Assembly: GCA_039105265.1 (NCBI GenBank) | Contig: JAPFFF010000009.1 | Span: forward strand, 4,464,001-4,528,000 | Source of the DNA: Tritrichomonas musculus | Taxonomy: Eukaryota > Parabasalia > Tritrichomonadida > Tritrichomonadidae | Length of the DNA: 64,000 bases | Reading direction: 5' to 3' | Shown here: positions 9,730 to 21,100 of the stretch, piece by piece | Numbering within the stretch: the first letter of the stretch is position 1 | Layout of the letters: each line of letters begins with the position of its first letter | Notes under the pieces: model-generated | Seen by the model: only the letters and a program-made list of their open reading frames with translations | Databases searched by the model: none | What the model was told of the DNA's origin: nothing | Translations under genes and position numbers: made by a program

Positions 9730-10611
9730 TCAGCTGCAATCAATGTTAAAAGCGATGATGCTAATGCTCAAGCATTTTATGATGCAATTGCTAAACTCCC
9801 AACCACAGAAAACGATTATGTTTTTGTTTATTATGGTAATCATAGCGGTCCAGGCATTCTTGGAACACCAACCACAGAAGATATTGAAGCTGACAAATTA
9901 TCTGAAGCCTTCTATACAGCTGATAAATTCAAACTTTACAAGCAATTCCTTTTCCTCATTGACTCTGGCTCAGTTGTTGAAGTATTCACAGCATCAAACC
10001 TTGTCACCATCACAGCTGCAGATCCTCATCAATTATCATATACTGCTGTTTATGATGAAGAACTTGGTGAATATCTATCCAATGAATTCACAAACTACTT
10101 CATTTCATACATTGATGAAAACCCAACACGCACAGTTGGCGAACTCTTCACATATCTTAAAAAGTCAACACAAGAATCACATGTTCTCTATTATGGTGAT
10201 GACTCAATGAAATCAGTTCCTCTTTCAACATTCATCGGAATACCAAACAAGGTTTTATTCAAACCAGTTAATGCCAATGCTAAACTTAACGCCGTGACAC
10301 CAAGTGAAGCCACACAAAAGACACTCTCATTCCTTTGTAAACATTCCAAACTCCGCCTTAAGGCTGAAACAGAGAAGCTTAATGCTGCCTTAGGCATGCT
10401 TATTAAATATGTTGATCCAAAGAATTATGAAAAGATCATGAATGATAAACAATCCAAGATTACACCAAATTATTACCAAATCCTTAAAGTTTTCTCTCAG
10501 AGATACGGAAAAATCAACCCAGATGATTTTGGCCGTCTTGAAGTCCTTGTTTCTCTTGCAGCTACTCATTCAAAGGCTGAAATTGTCCAAGGTATTTATG
10601 CAATTTTTTAA
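9730..10611 (+). pseudogene. 5'-truncated legumain-like (C13) peptidase remnant lacking catalytic Cys
   Basis: An open stretch of 293 codons that begins just after an in-frame TGA (9727-9729), with no usable start and no N-terminal third. It reads like trichomonad clan CD, family C13 asparaginyl endopeptidases: YYGNHSGPGILGTP contains the catalytic-type His (codon at 9841), then FLFLIDSGSV, TITAADPHQLSY and a YDEELGEYLSNEFTNYF block. In active legumains the Cys lies in an E-A-C-E-S-G-S motif; here the stretch reads L-I-D-S-G-S, so Cys is gone by substitution or a small deletion. G/C content is higher than in nearby relics, suggesting recent decay. A pseudo-peptidase with an undetected upstream exon is less likely. 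Confidence 0.65.
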
Positions 10612-10797
10612 TTTTATAAATTGTTTAAGGTATTTATGATCATTAATAAACGTTCTTGTATTATTTTTAATTTTTTTGTTTATACACATTCAATTTTTTG
10701 TTAAGGTTTTTGAAAAAAACTCAAAATTTTGAATATTACGAAAAGAAAAACGTTTCAAAAGTTTTTATATAATAAAATCTGTTATTAATCGCAAATA

Positions 10798-12087
10798 ATG
10801 ACTACAATTTCATGTTCAAAATGCAAGAAAGACAATGGATTAATGTATTTCACAACATCTTGTGGAGATTTGATTTTATGCGAAGATTGCTCAACAAAAT
10901 TTCTCATAGAAGACCATTCTATTTGTTACGAATGCCAACAAAAAGTAGAAATTCTACCCTATCAAGATGATGATACAAATAAAGAAGCTTTTTGCGATGT
11001 TCATCAGAAAAAATGCGAATTTTTTTGTCAAGATTGCCAACATTTTTTATGTGGCGATTGTATTTTGGAGCAGTTACACAAAAAAGATGATAAGCATGTG
11101 AATCATAAAATTCTCAAAATAGGAGAATTACAAGATAATCCAATATTTGATAAAGCAAATCAACAAGCTGCTGATGCCATAAAAATTCTTCAACCTCTTT
11201 ACAGCAATATTGTACGCAGCATTAAAAAGTATAAATCCATTAAAGCGAAAATTGAATCAACATACGATGACGCTATGATTTGCATGCATGATTCGTTTGA
11301 TAAAATTCAAAGACACGTTTTAAAAGCCAAAGAAGTGTATGATAATAAAATAATAGAAAACGTAAATAAAAATGAAAATTTAATGAGAACAATACAACAG
11401 ATTACAAATGATAGTGAAGAAGTTTTAACATCATCTGATTCGCAAATTTCTTCTGTTTCCTTTTCAATTTGCAAAAGAATTTCGAATATTATAAAAGAAG
11501 TTGAAAATGAAACAGATACTGAAATTCCTGAATTACCTAAAAATATTTTTACAAATGAACTTGTTCCTCCTTTTTCAGGATTCACAATAGTAATACCAAA
11601 ATTCGTAGAAACATACAAATCAAATGATTTCAAAACGATATATTCTCCTTCTGTTGATATGTATCATGGGAAATGGAGAACAAAAATTCAACTTTCAGAA
11701 AAAGATGATTCAACATATTTATCAATTTTTCTTGAATTCTTGAGTGGAATTGGAAGTCCTATTGTAATGGAATATAAAGTTCAAATTAGTCATCCAACAA
11801 AAAATGAATATTTATCTAAATCATTTAAATCAGAATTTAATGTAATGGATTCATGGGGATGGATGAAATTTGCCCAAATTGATACAATAATTAATGATGG
11901 TTTTGTTAAAGATGATGATTCACTATCTTTAGAAATTAAACTTAGGCCATCATCTTATGCTGAATATACCAAAATTTTTGACAAGCTATTAACCAGATAT
12001 AAAAATAAATATAAAGAAATAAAAAATAAGCGAAAAGATACAGAATCAAATAATATTGATCAAAATACAAAACAACAGAAAACATGA
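10798..12087 (+). CDS. TRIM37-like RING/B-box/coiled-coil/MATH protein
   Basis: A 429-residue protein. An N-terminal RING-like finger uses C6, C9, C21, C27, C30, C42 and C45. A B-box follows with C65, H68, C76, C79, C84, C87, H93, H99 and H102. Residues about 110-240 are a Lys/Glu-rich coiled coil. Residues about 255-395 form a MATH (TRAF-like) domain, with YHGKWRTKIQL and SWGWMKFAQID at the expected places. The tail is basic and low-complexity. This is the TRIM37 order, predicting a cytoplasmic or nuclear ubiquitin ligase whose MATH domain binds the substrate. The RING lacks the canonical His, so activity is uncertain. The ATG at 10798 follows a short A/T-rich leader. Confidence 0.75.
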   Translation: MTTISCSKCKKDNGLMYFTTSCGDLILCEDCSTKFLIEDHSICYECQQKVEILPYQDDDTNKEAFCDVHQKKCEFFCQDCQHFLCGDCILEQLHKKDDKHVNHKILKIGELQDNPIFDKANQQAADAIKILQPLYSNIVRSIKKYKSIKAKIESTYDDAMICMHDSFDKIQRHVLKAKEVYDNKIIENVNKNENLMRTIQQITNDSEEVLTSSDSQISSVSFSICKRISNIIKEVENETDTEIPELPKNIFTNELVPPFSGFTIVIPKFVETYKSNDFKTIYSPSVDMYHGKWRTKIQLSEKDDSTYLSIFLEFLSGIGSPIVMEYKVQISHPTKNEYLSKSFKSEFNVMDSWGWMKFAQIDTIINDGFVKDDDSLSLEIKLRPSSYAEYTKIFDKLLTRYKNKYKEIKNKRKDTESNNIDQNTKQQKT

Positions 12088-12661
12088 TACCGTATTTAGA
12101 AAGCATACTATTCTATGCAATTATAAAAGATACAGAGCTGATTAAACAATTATGAGCGTAACCATGCTCGAAATTTTGATGACTGAACAAACATTTAAAG
12201 TAAATTATTATGTTCTTGTTTCAGCCGTATAATTTCTTATAAAACAATAATATTTTTTTAACAACGTTTTTTATGAAAAAGTGATTCGAACTTCATCATA
12301 ATTACTTTTTTCATCATAGCCATTGCTTACATCATTTTAAACTAGTTAACCTTTTAAATTAAGAAATATAATGCTTTTTTTCTTATATTTTTTTTATTGA
12401 GTCATCTTATCCATCGTTGAAATTTCAGTTTACAATGAATATTTTTGAATCAAAGAAAAACCCTTTTTTTAATTTTTTTTTCAATTTTTCATAAGAAGAA
12501 TAGAGAATTGAATTAGTATAAAATATTCACATAAAAGTAATATACCATATATTAATATTTATAACAAGCAAAATATCAACAATAAAAAGTGTTATCATTA
12601 ATCACAAAATTTTTTTTCTTAGAAAAAGCGCATTGTTTTCAACTGTTATTTAGTTTTTCAA
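12088..12661. other. Intergenic, TRIM/MATH to PTEN
   Basis: A/T-rich spacer with homopolymer T and A runs and no coding signal. The last 60 bases before the PTEN start, a run of T then agaaaaagcgcattg and gttatttagtttttca, are the likely promoter and leader. Confidence 0.5.
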
Positions 12662-13612
12662 ATGCTTAATAAAATCCGTGGTGCAGTTTCAAAGAAAAAA
12701 AAGCGTCTTCAAGATGGCGAATATGATCTTGATATGGCATACATAGGCGATCGTATCATAGCAATGGGATACCCTTCTTTTGGTTTTGAATCTTATTATC
12801 GTAACGACTACAAAGACGTTAGAAAATTTCTTGACGAAAGACATAAAGACAAATATTTTGTTTACAACTTATGCTCTGAAAGGGACTATGATAAAGCATG
12901 CTTTGATAATCGCGTTGAAAAATTTCCATTCGATGATCATAATCCACCAGAATTTGATATGATTCGACGATTTTGTAATCATGCACAATCATGGCTTGAC
13001 GCTGATCCAGAGAATATAGTTGTTGTACATTGTAAGGCTGGAAAAGGCAGAACTGGATGTATGATATGCGCTCTCATGCTTCAAATTGGAATGTTTGAAA
13101 CAACACAAGAAAGTCTTCAATTTTATGGAGAGACAAGAACATATAATGCAAAAGGGGTTACAATTCCGTCACAACGGAGATATGTATATTATTACGAAGT
13201 TTATCTTCAGAGTCATCCACAACTTGATCAACCATTTATATCAAAACCATGCTTTGTTACAAAACTTCACTTTGCTATTGTTCCACAAAAGTATTTTTCG
13301 AGCGATTTACGTGTTCAAATTATGAAAATGGATGAAGAAGTCGTTTATGAAGGTTTTGGAACAGTTGCAAAAAGTCCAAAAATGCATAAAACAAATCGGA
13401 CAATGACATATTATTTAGACGATCTTCCTGAAATCGTTGGAGACTTTCGCATTGCTGCCATTAAATCCAAAAAAGTTTGCTGGTTTATGTGGTTCAATTC
13501 TTCATTTATTAGAGACGGAGAAGACTCATTTGGAAAAGTTGATGTAGATAAAGCAAATAAAAGCAAGAATTTTGAAGATGATTTTAGAATGTGTGTGTTT
13601 GCTCATCATTAA
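12662..13612 (+). CDS. PTEN: PTEN phosphatidylinositol 3-phosphatase
   Basis: A 316-residue PTEN orthologue that removes the 3-phosphate of PIP3 at the plasma membrane and so opposes PI3-kinase signalling. The N-terminus has the basic PIP2-binding stretch KKKKRLQDGEYDLDMAYI. The phosphatase domain has FPFDDHNPP with Asp92 (same number as human) and the catalytic loop HCKAGKGRTG with Cys124 and Arg130, identical to human PTEN, then GVTIPSQRRYVYYYE. Residues about 195-312 form the membrane-binding C2 domain. It lacks the long human C-terminal tail and ends with an acidic FEDDFRMCVFAHH, with no clear PDZ ligand. An alternative such as TPIP is unlikely given the exact P-loop. Confidence 0.93.
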   Translation: MLNKIRGAVSKKKKRLQDGEYDLDMAYIGDRIIAMGYPSFGFESYYRNDYKDVRKFLDERHKDKYFVYNLCSERDYDKACFDNRVEKFPFDDHNPPEFDMIRRFCNHAQSWLDADPENIVVVHCKAGKGRTGCMICALMLQIGMFETTQESLQFYGETRTYNAKGVTIPSQRRYVYYYEVYLQSHPQLDQPFISKPCFVTKLHFAIVPQKYFSSDLRVQIMKMDEEVVYEGFGTVAKSPKMHKTNRTMTYYLDDLPEIVGDFRIAAIKSKKVCWFMWFNSSFIRDGEDSFGKVDVDKANKSKNFEDDFRMCVFAHH

Positions 13613-13866
13613 ATACATTTTATATCTAATCATTAATTCATGATATGTATTTTTATAAAAACAATTTCATATGACCTTTTATTATTATTATTTAACAATT
13701 ATTCTCAATTAAATCTTAATTCGAAATTCTTGTTTTCAGGGAATTCTTAAAGATTATGATAATAGCAAAAGATTGTGTAAAGATCGCATTTATTCGTTAT
13801 ATTTAACTCATCAAAAGAAATAAGCTATAATGATTTCCGAATTCAATGGAAAAAACAATTATATAA

Positions 13867-14553
13867 CTAATCAGTATTTTGACGGCAAACGGGACATGTA
13901 TCATTGTTTTGAAGCCAAGGCTCTATACACTCTTGGTGGAAAAAGTGTCCACACTTAAGGGCTGGATATTCAACATTAAAATCAAATCTATTTAAGCATA
14001 TTGGGCACTCAGCATGCTCGATATATTCAGCTGGAGTAATCTTTCTTTTTGTAAACTTGGGTTTGGAATTTCGATGTGGGCGATTTTGGTGCTGGTTTTG
14101 ATCATGAAAACCAAATAAATTTGGATCTGGATTAAAAAATTGATCAGGGTCTGGATTAAAAAATTGGCCAGGATCAACTGAATTTCTGAAATCAAAAGTA
14201 AACGGGAAATGATCAAAACTTCCATCTGAACCAAATGTAAAATGAATATTATTACCATTATCAAAATTAAAATTAAAATTATTATTATTATTATTATTTG
14301 CGTGCATTCGATGATGAAAACTATTGGGGCGACTGCGACTTCGCTGCCTGTGCTGGCTTGAACTTGAGCGACGCCTGGATTGCGGATGCTGATTTCTTTG
14401 ATATTGATTTTGCTGACTTTGGAAAAAATATGGCTGCTGGTTAAAAAAATGACGTGACCATTCCATCTGCTGGTTCATCTGATTCATTGCTTCTCGAAAT
14501 TGACGATTGGCTTGTGCCATCTGAGCATTCATAGCTTCAAATATGCCATTCAT
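13867..14553 (-). CDS. RING-H2 finger protein (E3 ubiquitin ligase candidate)
   Basis: A 228-residue protein with a canonical RING-H2 finger at its C-terminus: C183, C186, C201, H203, H206, C209, C220 and C223 (C-x2-C-x14-C-x-H-x2-H-x2-C-x10-C-x2-C). The preceding region is low-complexity: a Gln/Met-rich start, an Arg/Ser-rich block, a poly-Asn run and repeated FFNPDPD phrases. No membrane segment is seen, so it is probably a soluble ligase. The gene is divergent from NOT1 and convergent with PTEN. Orthology to a named family cannot be given because only the RING is informative. Confidence 0.8.
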   Translation of the reverse strand: MNGIFEAMNAQMAQANRQFREAMNQMNQQMEWSRHFFNQQPYFFQSQQNQYQRNQHPQSRRRSSSSQHRQRSRSRPNSFHHRMHANNNNNNNFNFNFDNGNNIHFTFGSDGSFDHFPFTFDFRNSVDPGQFFNPDPDQFFNPDPNLFGFHDQNQHQNRPHRNSKPKFTKRKITPAEYIEHAECPICLNRFDFNVEYPALKCGHFFHQECIEPWLQNNDTCPVCRQNTD

Positions 14554-15122
14554 GAAAATGAATTGATATTATAAGTGGAAATTTTCTCACAAAATTTTAA
14601 TTCAAATTCAAATAATCATCACAAAATTTGATAATAAAACTTTTTAATAAAAAATCTTTTGTTTTTCAATCATTCGATCAACTAAATATAGAATATTGTT
14701 TTATGCGACCATTATTTGATTTTTGTTTGATTTTTTAAAATATAAGAGCATTTAATGATATGATGATTATATATATTTAAAATTATTTATAAAAACTAAA
14801 GATTCTATCTAATTTAAAACTATTTAATACTCTTTTTTGGTTTAAACTTTTACTTTTACAACAATTTCATTTGGAAAAAATGATAAATAAAAGAAATCAT
14901 CTATTTAGGTACATAAACCATTGAAGAGATGAAATCAAAAATGAAACAATACATCAAAAATATTACAAGAATTGTCAATTTCAAAATACATTTAAGATAT
15001 CTAATTTTAATCCAAAACAATAAATATTAAACAAGCAAAAAAAGTTTTAATCATTGACGAAAACTTTTTGAAGGAATGCCGATATAAATATAAGGAGATT
15101 GGAAATTTTACGAATATTGAAC
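14554..15122. promoter_or_regulatory. Divergent promoter region, RING-H2 gene / NOT1
   Basis: 569 bp between two divergent starts, A/T-rich and without coding signal. On the NOT1 side aaactttttgaa lies at 15061-15072, 51 bases before the ATG at 15123. On the other side aaaactttttaat lies at about 14637, about 85 bases before the RING gene start. An early out-of-frame ATG at 15076 ends after three codons. The regulatory role is inferred from position and from recurrence of the motif at other starts in the window. Confidence 0.35.
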
Positions 15123-18100
15123 ATGATTTCCGATTTTTCACGACCAGCACCCTATGTATATGGCTGTCAATATTGTGAAAACCTTATAAAGAATGGATTC
15201 GGAAACTCAAATCCGTCTTCTTTGTCCGACCAAATCATCGCAGTAATTAAAAACACAGATATTAACATTATTATTTTCGCGTTGAAAATTTTATTTCAGA
15301 AACTAGAATCGAAAACAGATGACGCCAAGCAAATACAGATCGTAATTGATAATATAATAAAACATTTTCAAGAACAAACGCAATTCAAAAATATAATTGC
15401 TCATTATTTTAACAGACTAGAATTTTTTCCAGTGAGTTTGCTTGATTTATTGACATTTCATTCGCAGTTTGTATTATCATTACTTGCAAGCGAATCTATT
15501 TACTCAGAAGAAGCAAAAAAATATTTAACAGAAAAGATTTTACCAAATTTAAGTTCAACAGAAAATATTGACTATTTGCCAAACGAATTAATATATCAGT
15601 TGTTTAGTCTTGATTTGCCCGGATTAGATAAATCAAAATTTATTAATTCATTAATGTCTCCTGCGCTCTCATTATATACCAGACAAATTTTACTAAATGA
15701 ACCGTCAAGATTAGAACCTACTCAAATAACAGTACCAATTTACTCAGTTGTAATGGAATATGATAGCAATTTCTTATCATCACGCACTCATGTCGAACAA
15801 TTATTTGATTTTTATCCAGATTTTAATGAAAAGCATGCGGCAACTTTTGTTCTTTCACTTTTTGTTCAAGACTCGAATTTCAAGGATTATTTAGATAAAC
15901 TTGACAATCACCAAAGAACAAATTTATTTAACATGTACAAAGAAATTTTTATCAATCGAAAAATCAGTTTTACTAAACTTGTCGATTCATTGGATATCAA
16001 AGACTTTCCAGCAATTCCATCAGATTCATGTTCATTATTATTTTCCTGCCTTGGATGCTTTTTTGAAAAACAATTAATCTCCTCTTCATCTTTCACACGA
16101 AGATGGAGAAATAAAGATTTACAATTTTCAATCCTTTCATCAATGACCAATATTTTTATTCCGAATTTAGATTTCTCAAAAAGTGGACCACAAATAAATA
16201 TTCATCAATTTGACTTGCCAATGAATGCTTTTCGCCAATGTAATAATTGTTGGGAGTCATTAGATTTTACAGAACGATTTGTATCATTAATGATTAATAA
16301 CGAACCAGCGCTTGAACAGTATCTTGATCCTTTAATTAACAAATATCCAGCTCTTTTAATAGCTTTACTTGGACAAACCAAAATCAGAATTACAGATGAA
16401 TTAATAAATGCTATTATTGGCCCATTAATCAAAGTTCTTCAAGGCCCACAAAGTATTTTATCAGTTCTTTGGAAACTAGCGGAACCATTCATGAATATCA
16501 TAATATCAGAATTATATCAAAGACAACCTGCTAGACTTGAACTCATTTATGAATCAGCAGGCAAACAGATGCAAACTCTTTTAATGCATGAAGATGTTCG
16601 TTTGGCAACAGATCTCGCTTTTTATGCCGTAGGACAAAACAAACTTGAAATAGGTGAATTTATTTCAAATTACACCACTAAATACACAATTTCTTCACTT
16701 TCAAAAATAATGGACTTTATTAAAACACGTATAACAGAAGCTTTACCATCAGCGCCACCTTTTCAAACAAGTGTTTTGAACCAATTGTTTGCTTATTTAT
16801 ATGAAAACTTTGACAATTACCCAATTGAAACAAAAGCATTTATAAAGAGAACATTTTTTACATGCGAAACTTTTCGACCAGATTTGAAGATAAATCATTT
16901 TACATTCGACCTGAAGATCCCAGCTTCAAAAATGCAAGAAATTAAACAGACAGCTTCAATGAACTATTCAATGCTATTAGAAGATGATTTAACGGTTTCA
17001 GATCTTGAAGATATGATTGAACGATATCGAACCACAGATCCCACTCTTTTTTCGTGCCATATACATTATTTACTAAAAGAATTTGCAAATCTTTCCAAGC
17101 ACATTCAATCAGATGTAGAAAAATTAGCTGTTTTAACAGGACATCTAGTATCATCAAATGTTTTATCATCCAAACAGATTGAAATTATATTTAGCTTCAC
17201 CAAAAAATCGTTATCACAGCCACCCAATACATGTGATTTCATCTTTGCTGTTACAATGATTGAGAGTTGCTTATCAAGATTATCAGATTTTCCGAATTTT
17301 GTTTTTGATATTATTCATGAATCACAACTTCGATTATATCGTCCATCACTATTTGACAAAATCCAAAGAATTGGCCAAGCATTTAATGAACCTTTGCAAT
17401 CTAATCGATCTACTGTTTTAAATATCCATCCATTACTTCGCCATTACGAACAAATAACACTTCCACCACCTCGTGTTTGTAAAGCTGTTCAAGGTGTTAG
17501 AAGTGATCCCAAGATTCTTCCAACTCTTTTACAGAATTATCCACAATATAAAGATTGGATTGCTTTTCATATTACATGCATAATTCAAGATACCCCAGAG
17601 CTTCTTAATTCATTATTAACACCACTACTTGAAGCCCGTCATTTTTTGAAATATGTCTTCCAGGCTTCAGCAGCACAAGTTCACCAACATGTTTTATCTC
17701 CAGATTTTGATAAATTTGAAGGCGGATTTGTGAGACGACGATTATTAATTCTGGGGAAATTGATCGGCCAAATTACGTTAGCTGTTAACAGACCTATAAT
17801 AGCGCGGTTTTTGGACTTAAAGAAGATTCTTTTATATGCGTTTTCACAAGGGAAACTTTATGGTGTTGTGCCTTTTGTTTGCGCCATATTGATGCCATGT
17901 TCAAAATATTTCTCATTACCTAATCCATATACTTCTTCAATTTTACAGATTCTTGCGGCGATATATTCGATAGACAACATTAAATTTGTTATTAAACAGA
18001 GCATTGAAGACATTTTTATCAGATTCAATACTTCATTATCCAGATTTGCTTCAATTCCAATGATTTTCCCAGATAAAAAGCAAGGAAACTTTGACTTCTT

Positions 18101-21100
18101 AATGACACCATTTTCATTACAACATGCAGTTGGACCTCAAGATGTAGAAAGAATTATCAATTTTGATGAGACCGCCTTTGCTCAACTTGTCTCTCAATTA
18201 ATAATTATTCCAGATTCACCAATTCTCACCACGAAACCAGAGTTAAAAGACAAAATGAGGAGAGCCTTAATGCAACAATCATTACATCTAATTAGGCAAG
18301 AAGGCGTCTTAAACTCAAGGATAGCTTCTTCTACTGCCACAGCTCTTGCGATGAAAGATTTTCTCTTATATAGTGATAATGATCTTCTAATTGAGCAAGC
18401 CCAAACCTTAACAAAGCAACTAGCGAATGGCTTAACGTGGTTCAAAGTACCATTTAGCATTTCCAGGCAACTTTTATTAAATTTGAAGCATGAAGCAGGT
18501 GGAGCTGACATTGAATGGGTAGAAAGTATAGCCCAACAGAATTTTGATTGGATTGTTCAGTTACTCAGAGACATTGTTCGCATAAAAGCATGGAAAGTAG
18601 TACAAAAAGCTGTTGAACATTCAGATGAAGAACGATTAAAGATGCAAAAAAATGCGAAAAGTTTACAGACTTATTCACTTCAACAAAAACAAGCATTTTA
18701 CATTCAAATGCAGCAAGTGTATCTTGACATGAGTGAATTACAAATTAACCTTCAACCGTATCCCATCTCTGAATCGATTCAATCAAAAGAGCGGTTAAAA
18801 ATTGATCCCGAATTTGATGAATATTTGCAAAAATTCATCAAAAGTCAATATCTTGGCTCACTTGAAGCTGAAGACACAAATGCTGTCTTAGCCAAATGTC
18901 CTGATTTATCGGGTAAAACGGTTAGTCTTGAACGGTTTCAGTCAATTTTGAAAACATTAATGAAATTTGCATCAAAAACGTCACAAAATGATCAGCTAAT
19001 TGCGCGGATTCTAGACAAAGTATGTCAAAGTGTCCCGCATTCATTGATAACAAAGTCGCAGTCATATATAATTTCGTGGATAAAGAATTCGATGCATGGC
19101 TTTTTGATCATTGAAGAGATTTTGAATGTTGGCCTAATGACGATTCATCAACTTGACAACATTTTAACAGACATGCTAAATAACGTTCCATTTAATATAT
19201 GGAATGTTAGTTTTGCCACTCAACTTCTCCACTTTTTGTTGGTGAGGCAAAATCATGTCATTTCACCAGCATCTGTCATATCAACATTGTCAGCTTTATC
19301 CGTGTGTAAAACGTGTTTGCAATCAGATAATTTACAGAATCAATCGCAGCAATTCATGCACTTAATGAAGCAGTTTGATGAATTGATTCAAATTTATAAT
19401 TCAATGGAAGCTCCAATTCATCAATTGTCAGCGTCTTCTAAATTACAGATGGTTTCTACTTTCGATCCTGTTGAAGAAATGAATGATTCAGAGAACATTA
19501 TATTAAAAATGCAACAATGGGCTGAAATTATTGACCTTCAGAACCCAAAAAGTCAGAAATTAAAAAATTCGCCTTTAAATTCACCTTCTAAAGAAAATTC
19601 AGAAAAAGAGTCTTCAGAAAGAGATAACGGTTATGAAAATGATAATGACAACAATAATTCGTCGATTGATGAGAATATTCCAGGTGAAGCTGAATTATTG
19701 AAAGCAACCGTTGAATGTGCAAATATCGGCAAAGATTTCTTTGTTTATTTGTTCTTTAATGAATGTCAGATCACTTCACTTCAATTTTTGAAATGTATTG
19801 AAAAGTCAGGCGAATTGAAAAACCATTGGAATGAAATGCTAGAAGCAATCATTTTCATTATTCAAGGGAATGGAAATGTTGTTGGCTTTGATTATCGGAA
19901 ATTTTATTCTGTATTTCGAGCGATGATGGATCTTGCCATTGAAGAGAACAACGCCAACGTAAATAATGCTAACAGTAGTAATGCTAATAGCAGCAATGGT
20001 GTTTTGATCCAATATGTTGTTGCTTTGCATAAATGTAGACCTTTGCTGATGCCCTCTTTTACATTCCCCTGGATCGAGCTTATAACAGACAAGCATCTTG
20101 TTTATTCGATGCTTTCAAATAGCTCGAACTGGGCCTCTTATGCAGTCTTGCTCACTGACTATGCGTCGGTTGTATCGCAAATTGACACTGACAATTCAAA
20201 TCTTGGAAATATTTCTTACTCAATTTCATTGACGCCGACTTCTTCGTCTACTTCTTTGTCAACATCTCCATTGAATCCTTCTTCCAATTCCAGCAATTCA
20301 TCGAGTTCATCGCAATCTGACGTGTTCATGCAACTTTACAAGTCATTTTTGCGTTTCTTGTTGATTTTGATTCACGATTTTAAAGATTTCATTGTTGCTG
20401 CCCAGCCACTCCTCTTCATGACTCTTCCATTCGGCTTCTACCAAGCGAGAAATATCATCCTTTCAGCAACACCAAAAGACAATGTTGAAATAACGCCTCT
20501 GCTGTCTGTTGATGATCTTCTTTCTTATCTTCCTGGCTCATTTGTCACTTCTATGAAGCACTTGGTTGATAACTTTAATGTTAACAATTCTAGTATTGTT
20601 GATGAAGAAAATAATAACGGATCTGTATCGTCAGATGAAATGAATTCATTGAAAGTCGTCATCGACCAAATAAGCCCTCAAAATAATTTTTTGTCCCTTC
20701 GTGCTTTCATCGCTTATCTGACTGCTCCTTTGTCTAATTTGAAGCAAAGTGACCCAATTGAGGAAACAACAGCTTTTAATCTGATATCTGTAATTCTCGA
20801 TATAGCCCAACCTGAAATTGTTCTAGCGATAGTGAACCTGTTAGTCGACAAGCTTCGTTCTGACTCTTCTAGAGAGACTAACGCTTTTATTAGATTGATC
20901 GCGGGATTACTAAAGTTGAAAGTTAACAGATCTGGAATAGGTGAAGTTATCGCTAGAGTCATTTTTGAAAGAGCATCTGCACCTCCACCTCATCCAAGTG
21001 GTTTAATATCTATTATTAAGGAATTGACAAACGAAAGAAATAATATTTTGATGGAACTTCCTTTATCAAGCCAAAATAAGTCTGTAACCGCTTTCTTGAA

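Noticed and set aside
10207-10611. Separate 134-residue gene
   Set aside because: It is the same frame as the upstream legumain-like sequence and only its last part; the ATG is internal.
15099-15122. Longer NOT1 N-terminus
   Set aside because: The first codon of that extension is TTG, not ATG; the first ATG in frame is at 15123.
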